Part shown: piece by piece, positions 9,482 through 18,683 of the stretch
How positions within the stretch are numbered: the first letter of the stretch is position 1
Layout of the letters: each line of letters opens with the position of its first letter
From: Paraburkholderia gardini
Lineage (GTDB): Bacteria; Pseudomonadota; Gammaproteobacteria; Burkholderiales; Burkholderiaceae
Assembly (NCBI RefSeq): GCF_907164575.1
Contig: NZ_CAJQYY010000027.1
Location: 35,025-99,024 of the forward strand
DNA length: 64,000 nt
Reading direction: 5' to 3'
Made by a program: the position numbers and the translations under genes
The notes under the pieces: model-generated
Told to the model about the DNA's origin: nothing
Databases searched by the model: none
What the model saw: the letters and a program-made list of their open reading frames with translations, nothing else

Positions 9482-9566
9482 GCGGGCGTAGCGTGCTGGA
9501 CACGTTACGAAACGGGACGTGCGTACAGGCTGCGTCATCCCGCACCCGCGATCACGGAGGCTCGCG

Positions 9567-9857
9567 ATGAAACATCATGCTGCTGCGGTGATCGTCGGAT
9601 TGAGCATGCTGGCAGCCGTTCAGGGTGCCCGGGCGCGCACCGATGTGAGCGTCGTGATCGGACTGCCGGGTCTGGTCGCCGCGTCGCCGCCGCCGGTTGT
9701 GTATGTGCCGCCCGGGAACTACGGGCCGCCGCCCGTCGTCTACAACGGCTATTACGGGCCGGGATGGAACCGGCCACCGTCATATCACCACCGGCCTTAC
9801 CGGCGCCCACCACCGCCGCCTCCCCGGCCACATCGTCCGCCGCCGCCGCGTCACTAG
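9567..9857 (+). CDS. Secreted proline/tyrosine-rich (PXPV-type) protein
   Basis: A 96-residue protein with a signal peptide (MKHHAAAVIVGLSMLAAVQGARA) and a mature part dominated by Pro, Tyr, Gly and His, ending in PPPPPPRPHRPPPPRH. CACGGAGG lies before the ATG at 9567, which fixes the start; the frame continues upstream without signal. Such short exported proteins are frequent in Burkholderiales and carry no known activity. It is probably envelope-associated or disordered. Confidence 0.7.
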   Translation: MKHHAAAVIVGLSMLAAVQGARARTDVSVVIGLPGLVAASPPPVVYVPPGNYGPPPVVYNGYYGPGWNRPPSYHHRPYRRPPPPPPRPHRPPPPRH

Positions 9858-9925
9858 CATCCGGCGCGTCGACGGTACGCTTCAGCTGTGTGACTACGTA
9901 GCCTGAGACGGCGCGCGATGCGTGC

Positions 9926-10816
9926 TCAGGTTGCGTGCTGCGGCACCGGCGCGCTTTTCGCGAAGCGGCGCGCGCCGCCCACGCATGCAACCACGACAAT
10001 CGTCACCGCGATCATCGCGGGCGGCACCTGTTCGTGCAGAAGCAGTGCGGCGAGCATCAGCCCGAAGAACGGCTGCAGGAGCTGCAGTTGTCCGACGCCT
10101 GCGATGCCGCCCAGCGCCAGTCCGCGATACCAGAACACGAAGCCGATCAGCATGCTGAAGAGCGACACGTATGCGAGCCCCCAGAACGCTGCGTGACTCA
10201 CACCCGCAAACGATGCGGGCCATGCCCACCACATGAGCGGCAGCATGACCGGCAACGCCAGCACGAGCGCCCACGAAATCACCTGCCAGCCGCCGAGATG
10301 ACGTGACAGTCGCGCGCCTTCCGCATAGCCCAGTCCGCAGGCGACGATCGCGGCCACCATCAACGTGTCGCCGAGCGGTGACGCATGAATGCCGTTGCGC
10401 AGCGCGAACGCCACGACCGATGCGCTACCGAGTGCGGAAAAGAGCCAGAACGCCGGCTGTGGCCGTTCGCCGCCGCGCAGCACGCCGAATATCGCCGTCG
10501 AAAGCGGCAGCAGGCCGATGAACACTATCGCGTGCGCGGCCGTGATGTGTTCCAGCGCAAGCGCGGTCAGAAGCGGAAAGCCGACCACCACGCCGAGCGC
10601 GACCACCACGAGCGGCAGCAGGTCGCGCCGGGCAGGGCGGGTTTCGCGAAACAGCAGCAGCAACATGAACGCGAGCGTGCCGGCAATCGACGCCCGCGCG
10701 ACAGTCAGAAAGAAGGGATCGAAACCCTGGACGGCGATGCGCGTCGCGGGCAGCGAGCCGCTGAAAATAAGTACGCCAGCCAGTCCGCTCAGCCAGCCGT
10801 TGCCTGTTTTTGTCAT
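9926..10816 (-). CDS. EamA/DMT-family transporter
   Basis: About 296 residues with ten hydrophobic helices in two EamA repeats (5+5). Typical features are SGSLPATRIAVQGFDPFFLTVAR at the N-terminus and GIAGVGQLQLLQPFFGLMLAALLL in the second repeat. DMT proteins of this type export amino acids or other metabolites. The gene is divergent from a MocR regulator, an arrangement in which the regulator usually controls the transporter. The start at 10816 (MTKTGNGW) was chosen over an upstream ATG at 10864. Confidence 0.85.
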   Translation of the reverse strand: MTKTGNGWLSGLAGVLIFSGSLPATRIAVQGFDPFFLTVARASIAGTLAFMLLLLFRETRPARRDLLPLVVVALGVVVGFPLLTALALEHITAAHAIVFIGLLPLSTAIFGVLRGGERPQPAFWLFSALGSASVVAFALRNGIHASPLGDTLMVAAIVACGLGYAEGARLSRHLGGWQVISWALVLALPVMLPLMWWAWPASFAGVSHAAFWGLAYVSLFSMLIGFVFWYRGLALGGIAGVGQLQLLQPFFGLMLAALLLHEQVPPAMIAVTIVVVACVGGARRFAKSAPVPQHAT

Positions 10817-10887
10817 GGAGAGTGTCCGATGCTGCATGAAAACGTCGAGCATCCTCTGTCGCACGATAAAGCGTAAGCTACGGATCA

Positions 10888-10909
10888 GTACAATTCAGAC
10901 AAACTGTAC
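10888..10909. promoter_or_regulatory. Palindromic operator candidate between EamA and MocR genes
   Basis: GTACA at 10888-10892 and TGTAC at 10905-10909 form an inverted repeat with a 12-base spacer inside the 112-bp divergent intergenic region. A further AGTAC lies just before the MocR start. The position suits an autoregulatory MocR site controlling both genes. This is inference; no binding data are available. Confidence 0.45.
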
Positions 10910-10928
10910 CGGTCAGGGAGCAGTACGG

Positions 10929-12350
10929 ATGGCGGAAGATGACAGGATGAGTTCGGCGGCCACGGGCACGCGCGTCGCGCTGGTCATGAACACGTTGCGC
11001 GAGCGCATCGCGAGCCGCGCGCTGATGCCGGGCGCACGCGTGCCGTCGATCCGCTCGATGACCGACACGCTCGGCGTGTCGAAATCGACGGTGGTCGACG
11101 CATATGACCGGCTCGTCGCAGAAGGCGCGATCGTGTCGCGGCGCGGCTCGGGGTTTTTCGTCTCCGGCCACGCGCCGCCGTTCGCGCTCGCCGATATCGG
11201 GCCGCCGCGCGATCGTGATGTCGACCCGTTGTGGCTCACGCGTCAATCGCTCGAAAGCAACGCGAAAGCGCTGCGACCCGGCTGCGGCTGGATGCCGGCC
11301 GCGTGGATGCCCGAAGAGGGTGTGCGTCGCGCGCTCCGTGCCGTTGCGCGCGACGCGCATGGGCCGCTCGTCGAATACGCATCGCCGCGCGGCCTGCCTG
11401 CGTTGCGCCAGCAGATCGCATGGCGGCTGTCGCAACATGGCGTCGACGCGCCGCCCGAGCAGATCGTGCTCACCGATGGCGGCACGCATGCGCTCGATCT
11501 CGTGTGTCGCTTCCTGCTCGAACCAGGCGATACGGTGTTGATCGACGATCCCTGCTACTTCAATTTTCAGGCCCAACTGCGGGCGCACCGGGTGCAGATG
11601 GTGAGCGTTCCGTATACATCGTCGGGGCCCGATCTCGCGCAGTTCGAGCAGGCGCTGGTGAAGCATCGTCCGCGGCTTTATGTGACGAACTCCGCGATCC
11701 ACAACCCGACTGGCGCGACGCTTGCGCCGGCAATCGCACATCGTCTGCTCAAGCTTGCGGGCGAGCACGATCTGCTGATCGTGGAGGACGACATCTTCGC
11801 CGACTTCGAGGACGAACCCGCGCCACGGCTTGCCGCATTCGACGGCCTTGCGCGCGTGGTGTCGATCGGCAGCTATTCGAAGACGCTGTCGGCGGCGGTG
11901 CGCTGCGGTTATATCGCGGCGCGCGGCGACTGGGTGGAGCCGCTCATCGACCTGAAGCTCGCGACATCGTTCGGCAACGGTGAACTCGCCGCGGGTGTCG
12001 TGCATCGCCTGCTGGTGGACGGCACGTACCGGCGCCATCTCGAAACCATGCGCACCCGGCTCGCCGATGCAATGGGCGATACCGCGCGGCGTCTCACGCA
12101 GGCAGGCTTGCACATCTGGACGCGACCGCGCGGCGGCATGTTCATCTGGGCGAAGTTGCCGGATTCGCTCGATGCCGCGCGGGTCGCGCGTCATGCGCTC
12201 ACGGAGGACGTGGTGTTCGCACCGGGCAACGTGTTCAGCGCATCGCAGTCGGCGGCGGGTTTTCTGCGCTTCAACGCGTCGCAATGCACGCGGCCCAGGG
12301 TCTACGAAGCATTGCAGCGCGCGATGGAGCGTGCGTCACGCGATACGTGA
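10929..12350 (+). CDS. MocR-type (GntR-HTH plus aminotransferase) regulator
   Basis: A 473-residue fusion of an N-terminal GntR winged helix (~15-85, with VPSIRSMTDTLGVSKSTVVDAYDRL) and a fold-type I aminotransferase domain (~110-465). The PLP lysine is K318 in SIGSYSKTLSAAVRCG; the TNSAIHNPTG and DDIFADF motifs are present. MocR proteins sense PLP or amino compounds and regulate a neighbouring gene, here most likely the divergent EamA exporter. The start at 10929 follows GGGAGCAG. The frame is open far upstream, but that part has no homology. Confidence 0.88.
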   Translation: MAEDDRMSSAATGTRVALVMNTLRERIASRALMPGARVPSIRSMTDTLGVSKSTVVDAYDRLVAEGAIVSRRGSGFFVSGHAPPFALADIGPPRDRDVDPLWLTRQSLESNAKALRPGCGWMPAAWMPEEGVRRALRAVARDAHGPLVEYASPRGLPALRQQIAWRLSQHGVDAPPEQIVLTDGGTHALDLVCRFLLEPGDTVLIDDPCYFNFQAQLRAHRVQMVSVPYTSSGPDLAQFEQALVKHRPRLYVTNSAIHNPTGATLAPAIAHRLLKLAGEHDLLIVEDDIFADFEDEPAPRLAAFDGLARVVSIGSYSKTLSAAVRCGYIAARGDWVEPLIDLKLATSFGNGELAAGVVHRLLVDGTYRRHLETMRTRLADAMGDTARRLTQAGLHIWTRPRGGMFIWAKLPDSLDAARVARHALTEDVVFAPGNVFSASQSAAGFLRFNASQCTRPRVYEALQRAMERASRDT

Positions 12351-12357
12351 CATAGGG

Positions 12358-12381
12358 GACGCTGCCCGCGCGGGCAGCGTC
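12358..12381. terminator. Bidirectional terminator hairpin
   Basis: A perfect 10-bp stem, GACGCTGCCC / GGGCAGCGTC, with a four-base GCGC loop lies between the convergent MocR and TAXI genes. It is symmetrical and can serve both strands. Confidence 0.65.
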
Positions 12382-12386
12382 GCGTG

Positions 12387-13475
12387 TCACTGCTTTCCGC
12401 ACAGGAGCAGCAGCCGCTCCTCGTCGGTACATGGGCGCTTCGGCGACTTCGCCGGATCATCCGTTGCGGGACCAGGGCCATTCGTTGCCGCGACCGCGGT
12501 CTTGTGCGCGAAGCACGCGCGCAGGCGCTTTTCCACTGGCGGATAGTACTTCCATCCTTTGCCTAGATTCGGCAGCTCCATCTTCACCTGCTTCCACTTC
12601 GGATGGCCGTGTTCCTGGAGGTTGTCGAAATTCGTGCACAGTGAATCCGCGAACCGGTTGAGATTGCCGACGGTGTCGCGCAGGTTGTAGTCGTACGTGA
12701 CAAGGAAGGCTTTCACGGTGAGCGTCTGCACGTCTTCCTTAAGCCAGTTCGGATAGTTCGACACGCGGATCGTCGCGGGAAAATACGTCTGTTTCGCGCG
12801 CGCGGTTTCGGGCGCGGCGGGATCGAGCCTGAGTACGCGGATCTGCTGCAGCAGTTCGGGATTCATGTCGGTGAAGAGCCTGGCCGGCTGCCCCGCGACG
12901 ATCACCGCGACGTCGATTTTCTTCACGATCAGCGCGGCAAGCGCGTCTTCGTTCGACAGATGCTGCGCGTACTGATCGGGAACCGGTGCGCCGAACATCA
13001 GCCGGTACAGCGTGGTTGCCGATTGCGCGGTGCCGCTGCCAATCAGGCCGACGCTCATGTTCTGGTTCTTGATCTCGTTGATGGTCTTCAGCGGAGAATC
13101 GGCGCGCACGACGAAATAGATCTCTTCGTCATAGAGCGGCATGATGAGGCGCAGCGGACGAATCGTCGTGCCCGCGTCGGCGTTGCCGCTGTTTGCCATG
13201 TCGACGTACGCCTGATACACGTCCGACTGTACGAGTGCGAGCTTCACGCCGGGTTCGAAACGCATGCGCTGCACGTTTTCGGCGGAGCCTTTGGACGGCA
13301 TGACTTCGAGATCGATACCTGCCTGCGGCGCGACCCATTTCGCGAGGTCCGCGCCGATCTGGATGTACGTGCCGCGTTCCGGTCCGGTGACGATCTTGTA
13401 GTGCGCGTTGTCCGCCAGCGCCACCGACGACGCCAGCGCCAGGCCGATGCATCCCGCCAGAATGAGCTTGAACAT
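12387..13475 (-). CDS. TAXI-family TRAP transporter substrate-binding protein
   Basis: A 362-residue periplasmic protein. A signal peptide (MFKLILAGCIGLALASSVALA) precedes the TAXI signature region YKIVTGPERGTYIQIGADLAKWVAPQ. The binding fold contains the usual MPSKGSAENVQRM and GLIGSGTAQSATTLYRLM stretches. The Pro/Lys-rich C-terminus has a cysteine pair. GGTGGAG precedes the ATG at 13475, preferred over the GTG at 13484. No TRAP permease (DctQM fusion) lies nearby, so this is an orphan binding protein or works with a distant permease. Family ligands are typically carboxylates such as glutamate. Confidence 0.85.
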   Translation of the reverse strand: MFKLILAGCIGLALASSVALADNAHYKIVTGPERGTYIQIGADLAKWVAPQAGIDLEVMPSKGSAENVQRMRFEPGVKLALVQSDVYQAYVDMANSGNADAGTTIRPLRLIMPLYDEEIYFVVRADSPLKTINEIKNQNMSVGLIGSGTAQSATTLYRLMFGAPVPDQYAQHLSNEDALAALIVKKIDVAVIVAGQPARLFTDMNPELLQQIRVLRLDPAAPETARAKQTYFPATIRVSNYPNWLKEDVQTLTVKAFLVTYDYNLRDTVGNLNRFADSLCTNFDNLQEHGHPKWKQVKMELPNLGKGWKYYPPVEKRLRACFAHKTAVAATNGPGPATDDPAKSPKRPCTDEERLLLLCGKQ

Positions 13476-13647
13476 GGTCTCCACCTTTTCTGTGTGGTTG
13501 TAACTGAGACTCGCGCAGCGTCGCGCGTGGTGTTGAATCAGGTTTGTGATGTCGTGTGTTATGTGATCAGCGAGGCATCCTGATCGATGCGTGCGGTCTG
13601 ATGTGTCGGGTGCATCGTGTCATGGCGTGATCGCGTCAATGCGTCCG

Positions 13648-14979
13648 TCAATGCGCGGGCGAAGCCGTCGAGGTTGCCGCCGCGCCACTCGTCGCCGGAT
13701 GGCTCCAGCCGGATTCGCGAATCGCGCGTTCCCGTGCGTCGATGCTGTTCGCGTCCGTTGCCTGGGTCGCGACAGACGACGGCGGCGCGGGTGATGCAGA
13801 AACATTCGCTGATGCGGGTGTCCGTGCCATTGCGGGTGCTGGCACATCCGCCGGCGCCACGACCGCGTTTGCGGGCACACGCGGTGCAGCGGGACGCGGC
13901 GCGCGCGCGCGGGGCGCCGCGGCCGCGACCGCCGCGCCGGGTGCGGTGGCCTGTGCGCCGCCGCGCGCGGTCGGCAGTGCGGGCGAGTTCCAGCCGGCCT
14001 CGCGGATCGAACGTTCAAGCAGGGTCTTCGCGTCGTTACTGGATGAATCGACGGCGAGTGCACCGGATGCGTTGTGCCGCACGCAACTCCACAGCCGGTC
14101 CTGCATGCAGGCGTTCGCCGCGCGTACCAACGCATCGCGCTTGAGCAGGCGTTGAAGCAGATCCTGCTGCATGAGTCGTGCGTCGGCATTGTCGGGCCGT
14201 GTGGCGAGCACTTCAGAGAGCGCCGCCTGCGCGCCCGTCAGATCGTTTGCCTGCAGGCTCGCGTGCGCTGCCTGCAGGCTTTCGGGCACATCGCGATGGC
14301 GTGTGGGCGTGCGCGTGGGTAACGGAGGAACCGGCGGCACGACGGGCGCCACCGCGACGGCAGCGGCGGGCGCCGCGCCGGGCAATGGCGGCAAGGTTGG
14401 GATGGGCGGTATCGATGGCGAAGCAGCGGCGGCCTGTCGCCGCGTCGGCGGCGTCTGCGCCACGGGTGCAGGTGTAACAGGAGCGATCGAAGTGACGCTT
14501 TGCGATGGCTGCGCTCCCGGATACGGCTGGATGCTGCCGCTCGCGCTGCTGGCGGCCGGTTCGTCGGCGACCGTATCGGACTTGTGTTCGCTAAAGAGCG
14601 TATAGCCCGCGTAGCCGAGTGAAAAAAGAAAGAATGTCAGCACGAGCCCCTTGCTGAAAATCCAGCGGCCCACGCTGCGCCAGACGGGCTCGGGCATATC
14701 GAGCGGAGGAATCGGCGTATCGGGCAACATGAGCGGCTGCGCGTGTCCAGCGGGCTGCGCGATATCGGCGGGCATGCCCGTCGGCGGAATGCCGGATGGA
14801 GCCGGCGCGTGGGTCTGCGCGTGGACTTGCGGATGGGAAGCCGCTTTCAACCGCACGCCGTAAGCGACGGCATGACTCGCACCACACCACGGACACGTTT
14901 CATCTGGCGGATACAGTGCGCCGCCGCACCGTTTGCAGGGTGTCGGGAACGTTCGGCCGGGACTCGTCTGGGTGGACAT
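13648..14979 (-). CDS. Zinc-ribbon membrane protein with Ala/Pro-rich linkers
   Basis: A 443-residue protein. The N-terminal zinc ribbon has cysteines C15, C18, C29 and C32 (CKRCGG...CPWCG). One transmembrane helix (~115-135, GLVLTFFLFSLGYAGYTLF) is followed by a long Ala/Pro-rich region and a TPR-like helical stretch (ESLQAAHASLQANDLTGAQ). The C-terminus carries two similar motifs, SIREAGWNSPALP and AIRESGWSHPATS, separated by another Ala/Pro-rich linker. The topology suggests a cytoplasmic ribbon and a periplasmic body. The family was not recognised. The start at 14979 is chosen because it places the ribbon near the N-terminus. Confidence 0.7.
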   Translation of the reverse strand: MSTQTSPGRTFPTPCKRCGGALYPPDETCPWCGASHAVAYGVRLKAASHPQVHAQTHAPAPSGIPPTGMPADIAQPAGHAQPLMLPDTPIPPLDMPEPVWRSVGRWIFSKGLVLTFFLFSLGYAGYTLFSEHKSDTVADEPAASSASGSIQPYPGAQPSQSVTSIAPVTPAPVAQTPPTRRQAAAASPSIPPIPTLPPLPGAAPAAAVAVAPVVPPVPPLPTRTPTRHRDVPESLQAAHASLQANDLTGAQAALSEVLATRPDNADARLMQQDLLQRLLKRDALVRAANACMQDRLWSCVRHNASGALAVDSSSNDAKTLLERSIREAGWNSPALPTARGGAQATAPGAAVAAAAPRARAPRPAAPRVPANAVVAPADVPAPAMARTPASANVSASPAPPSSVATQATDANSIDARERAIRESGWSHPATSGAAATSTASPAH

Positions 14980-15039
14980 GCGTTCAACCCACCAGTTATA
15001 CGCGGTGCCTTTGAACGGCACGTTACGGATCGTCATCAC

Positions 15040-15300
15040 GGCGAACCGCAGTAGCTGCGTAATTCACGGTACTTCAGGGGACATACGCACTGGTCAGCGG
15101 ACCTGCCGAAGCAGTTTCGGGAGGGCGCCTGAATGCAATATGTGTCGTTTCCGCGCCAACGTCAATCGCGTTCTCGTCTAACGCACACATTGGTTCCGGA
15201 CACGTCAGGAGAACGATTCATACAGACATTTTTTGTATGTGCCACATCGCAATGCGGCAGGTTTTTTCTGTCTGGTCAGATGAATGTCGACTGACTGCAG
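15040..15300. other. Intergenic region, no gene
   Basis: Between the zinc-ribbon gene start and the MFS terminator region there is no convincing frame. It presumably contains the promoter of the leftward zinc-ribbon gene. Confidence 0.45.
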
Positions 15301-15325
15301 GACTGGACGCGGCGTGCGTCCAGTC
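15301..15325 (-). terminator. Hairpin downstream of the DHA2 exporter gene
   Basis: GACTGGACGC and GCGTCCAGTC form a perfect 10-bp stem with a five-base loop, 36 bases after the exporter stop on its strand. No T-tract follows. Confidence 0.6.
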
Positions 15326-15360
15326 GTACGAAAGTCAGGAAAGCAGAGGATCTGCGTGCG

Positions 15361-16899
15361 TCAGTGATGTTTGCGCAGCGGGATGTCCTTGAGCATCCAT
15401 GCGAGCACGAACGCCAGCACGACCACGCACGCGGCGACGAAGTACACCGTGTGCAGCGCGCCCGCGAACGCCTGCAGATAATCGTCGCGAAGCGCGGTGG
15501 GCAACTGGTGGATCGTGGCCGGCCCAAGCGACTGCGGCAACTCCGTTCCGGCCGGAATGAGTTCACTCAGGCGTGAATGAAGCTGGCGTGAAAACACCGC
15601 GCCGAACGCCGCCACTCCCACTGAGCCGCCGATCGAACGGAACAGCGTCGCACCGGACGTTGCCACGCCCATGTGCCGGAATTCGACTGCATTCTGCACG
15701 GCGAGAATCAGCACCTGCATGACCATGCCGAGGCCGCAGCCGAGCAGGCCCATGTACAGATACATCACATACAGCGGCGTGGAAATCTGGATGCGCGCCA
15801 GCAGGGTCATCGCGACGGCAACGAGAAACGTGCCAGCAATCGGAAATATCCGGTACCGGCCGATCTTGCTGATCACGCGACCTGTGACGACAGACATCAC
15901 GAGCAGCCCGCCCATCATCGGCAGCATCTGCATGCCGGCTTCCGAGGGCGTCGAATTCTTGACGACCTGCAGGTACACCGGCAGGAACGTGACGGATCCG
16001 AACAGCGACACGCCGACGATGAAACCGATCAGACAGCTCAGCAGGAACGTGCGGTCCCTGAAAAGTTCGAGCGGCATGATCGGCTCTTCGGCAAGACGTT
16101 CTTCATAAATAAAGCCGCCGATGCATACGAGACCGACCGCGAGCGTGAACCACAATTGCGGCGAACTCCACGGCAGTAGCGTGCCGCCCTGGCTGGTGAA
16201 CAGGATGATGCAGACCAGTGCGGTCGCGAGGAACCCGGCACCCATGTAGTCGATTGCGTGTTTGATGTGTTTCGTATGCGGTTTGAAAACCGCTGCGATC
16301 ACGAGCAGCGCGCCGATGCCGAGCGGCAGGTTGATGTAGAAAATCCAGCGCCATGACAGATGCTCGACGAGAAAGCCGCCCAGCAACGGACCGATGATCG
16401 TCGCGAGACCGAACACGCCGCCGAACATGCCCTGATAGCGGCCACGGTCGGCCGGCGGAATCACGTCGCCGATGGCGGCCATCGTGACGACCATGAGACC
16501 GCCGCCACCGAGACCCTGAAGCGCGCGCAGCACAATCAGCTGCGTCATGTTCTGCGCGGCGCCGCACAGCGCGGAGCCGACAAGGAACAGCACGATGGCC
16601 GTCTGCAAGACGATCTTGCGGCCGAACAGGTCGCCGAACTTGCCGTACAGCGGCACGACGATCGTCGAGGCGAGCAGATACGCCGTGACCACCCACGAGA
16701 GATTATCCAGACCGCCCAGTTCGCCGACGATGGTTGGCAGGGCGGTCGAGACGATCGTCTGGTCGAGCGCGGCCAGCAGCATGACAAGCAGCAGCGCGGT
16801 AAACAGGATGCGCAGCGGCGGATGCGCGGGCGCAGGCGAATCAATGCGGGATTCGCCGAAGTCGCCTGGGTCCGCGCTCAGTGAAGGGGGCTGATCCAT
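15361..16899 (-). CDS. DHA2-family (14-helix) MFS drug exporter
   Basis: A 512-residue polytopic protein with about fourteen hydrophobic helices. Family motifs are LDQTIVSTALPTIVGELGG in helix 1, GKFGDLFGRK in the loop 2-3 motif A, and RALQGLGGGGLMVVTMAAIGD before helix 5. This matches EmrB/QacA-type proton-driven exporters of lipophilic compounds. The start at 16899 (MDQPPSLS) is preferred; the upstream open frame overlaps the regulator gene and has no homology. The exporter is divergent from a TetR regulator with an AT-rich palindrome between them, so drug-responsive control is likely. Confidence 0.9.
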   Translation of the reverse strand: MDQPPSLSADPGDFGESRIDSPAPAHPPLRILFTALLLVMLLAALDQTIVSTALPTIVGELGGLDNLSWVVTAYLLASTIVVPLYGKFGDLFGRKIVLQTAIVLFLVGSALCGAAQNMTQLIVLRALQGLGGGGLMVVTMAAIGDVIPPADRGRYQGMFGGVFGLATIIGPLLGGFLVEHLSWRWIFYINLPLGIGALLVIAAVFKPHTKHIKHAIDYMGAGFLATALVCIILFTSQGGTLLPWSSPQLWFTLAVGLVCIGGFIYEERLAEEPIMPLELFRDRTFLLSCLIGFIVGVSLFGSVTFLPVYLQVVKNSTPSEAGMQMLPMMGGLLVMSVVTGRVISKIGRYRIFPIAGTFLVAVAMTLLARIQISTPLYVMYLYMGLLGCGLGMVMQVLILAVQNAVEFRHMGVATSGATLFRSIGGSVGVAAFGAVFSRQLHSRLSELIPAGTELPQSLGPATIHQLPTALRDDYLQAFAGALHTVYFVAACVVVLAFVLAWMLKDIPLRKHH

Positions 16900-16918
16900 G
16901 TGAGAGTAGGGTTGCTTG

Positions 16919-16944
16919 ATATTAATTAATGAGAAGATTAATAT
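16919..16944. promoter_or_regulatory. TetR operator candidate (AT-rich inverted repeat)
   Basis: ATATTAAT at 16919-16926 and ATTAATAT at 16937-16944 are exact inverted arms with a 10-base spacer, in the 90-bp gap between the exporter and tetR-type genes. Its base composition contrasts sharply with the surroundings. Confidence 0.6.
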
Positions 16945-16989
16945 ATGCGATGAAGAACGAATCGTCAAACGGAAATCGTCGAAACGGAT

Positions 16990-17739
16990 ATGGCACAGAG
17001 AAAACCGGATAGTGGTGGAGCGAGCGGCACGTCGCGGGCGGGGGCAACTGTCACGGCAACACCCGATGACCGTCCGGCGGCAGCCGGCGCCGCGCCGCGT
17101 CGTCCTGGCCGGCCCACGGGCAGCGCGCGTGGGTCTGACCAGCGCACGCGGCTCCTCGACGTGGCGCTCGCGCTGTTCGCACGCCAGGGCATCGTCGATA
17201 CGACGCTCGGCGCCATCGCGCGTGAAGCGGATGTCACGCCGGCGATGGTCCATTACTACTTCAAGACGCGTGACCAGTTGCTCGACGTGCTGATCGACGA
17301 GCGCTTCATGCCGCTGCGCGCAGCGCTCGGCGGTGCGTTCGAGGACAATCCGGACGATCCCGTCGCGGCTATCACGCAACTGGCGCGGCGGCTCGTGGAC
17401 ATTGCGATCGAATATCCGTGGTTTCCGCCACTGTGGGTGCGCGAAGTGATCAGCGAGGGCGGCTTGCTCAAGCAGCGCATGTATGCACGGTTTGGCAACG
17501 CCCACCGGCTGGCGTTGATCGACTGCATCGCGAAGTGGCAGAAAGCGGGGCGGCTCAATGCGGGTCTGGAGCCGTCGCTCGTGTTTCTTTCGTTACTCGG
17601 GCTGACGATCCTCCCGCTCGCGACTTCCAGGGAATGGCGCAACGATCCCATTCATCGTCAGATCAGCGCCGACGACATCGCGCGTCATGCCATCGCGCTG
17701 CTTGTGCAGGGTGTCGGGCCACACGGCGCCGCACGCTGA
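16990..17739 (+). CDS. TetR/AcrR-family transcriptional regulator
   Basis: A 249-residue protein with a Pro/Ala-rich N-terminal extension (~1-45), then a TetR HTH (LLDVALALFARQGIVDTTLGAIAREADVTPAMVHYYFKTRDQLLDVLID), then a ligand-binding helical domain. It is divergent from the DHA2 exporter gene and presumably represses it through the palindrome at 16919-16944. The GRPTGSARGSDQR stretch just before the HTH is a typical lead-in for the family. The ligand is unknown. Confidence 0.88.
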   Translation: MAQRKPDSGGASGTSRAGATVTATPDDRPAAAGAAPRRPGRPTGSARGSDQRTRLLDVALALFARQGIVDTTLGAIAREADVTPAMVHYYFKTRDQLLDVLIDERFMPLRAALGGAFEDNPDDPVAAITQLARRLVDIAIEYPWFPPLWVREVISEGGLLKQRMYARFGNAHRLALIDCIAKWQKAGRLNAGLEPSLVFLSLLGLTILPLATSREWRNDPIHRQISADDIARHAIALLVQGVGPHGAAR

Positions 17740-18272
17740 GTGCGGGCGCACCGCAGACCTGTCGCCGGATCCGGCGCGCGATTCGGCACGTATTGTGCTC
17801 AACACGATTGAATTCAGAACGTCGATCCGGATGGCGCCGGGGCGTACCTGGCGGCCGTTTGCTCAGGCCCGCATTGCACATGCCGGCTGGCGCGGAGTTC
17901 GAACCGGTCGTCGCGCTGAAAGAGACCAGCCGTGCCTTTTTGCACAGCCGGATAATCACGACGGCAATCCGTGAGAGGGATGTCACGACGACATGAGGCC
18001 CTGTAAGAAAGGCGTGCAGGGCGCCTTTTTTCGCGAGGTTTTTCCGCCGCGTTTTCATGTCTTCGTCTTGATCCCGCGTTATCGTCCGCTGCGCCTGACA
18101 CAGCGGTGCAGTGCCTGCAACGGAGGACAACGCGATGAGGCTCGCACGCCGCGCAACGCAAAATGACTGCAACCCGTCGCGCAAAACGGGGTCTACCCGA
18201 ACGTAGCGCACCGGTTCGCCCAGATAACAGCTGCGCGTGACCGCCTAACCTTTCTATAAGCAGCAAAGCAAA
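17740..18272. other. Intergenic region, no convincing gene
   Basis: This 533-base gap between tetR and a receiver gene has open frames on both strands, but none shows a recognisable domain or a good RBS. It holds the T-run hairpin at 18011-18031 and must carry the promoter of the receiver gene. Confidence 0.4.
18011..18031 (+). terminator. Possible rho-independent terminator
   Basis: GGCG at 18011-18014 pairs with CGCC at 18022-18025, followed by six T residues. The stem is short, and it lies 270 bases after the TetR stop, so the assignment is tentative. Confidence 0.35.
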
Positions 18273-18683
18273 ATGAACGGAGAGTTGAGACTCGATCAGG
18301 CAACCATCGTACTCGTCGAGGATGACCCGCAGAGCCGGGAATCGCTGGCGAGCCTGCTTGAATCGGAAGGGGCACGCGTCATCGCGGTCGCGGACGCGGA
18401 AGAAGGTGTCGAGGCGGCGGTCCGGTTGTTACCGGACGCCATCGTCTGCGATATCGATTTGCCCGCCATGGACGGTTTCTACGTTATCCAGCGACTGCGC
18501 GACCACGAGATTCGCGGTGACCACGCCCCTTCGGTGGCGGTGGCACTCACCGGCCACACCGACGACGCCTACCGCCTGCGAAGTATCGGCGAAGGTTTTC
18601 AGCACTTCATGACGAAACCGGCACGTCCCGACGCGCTCGTCACGCTGTTGCGCGACGCGATCGAGGCGCGCGCGGCAGGTTGA
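18273..18683 (+). CDS. Single-domain response regulator receiver
   Basis: A 136-residue stand-alone receiver. E16-D17-D18 form the acidic pocket, D60 is the phosphoacceptor (VCDIDLPAMDGF), T93 in ALTGH is the switch residue, and TKP carries the conserved lysine. There is no output domain, so it acts as a phosphorelay shuttle or by protein contact. No kinase is adjacent. The hybrid kinases elsewhere in the window are possible partners but not shown to be. Confidence 0.85.
   Translation: MNGELRLDQATIVLVEDDPQSRESLASLLESEGARVIAVADAEEGVEAAVRLLPDAIVCDIDLPAMDGFYVIQRLRDHEIRGDHAPSVAVALTGHTDDAYRLRSIGEGFQHFMTKPARPDALVTLLRDAIEARAAG

Noticed and set aside
10878..12284. 468-residue leftward open frame
   Set aside because: It is antisense to the MocR-type gene and has no recognisable domain or RBS.
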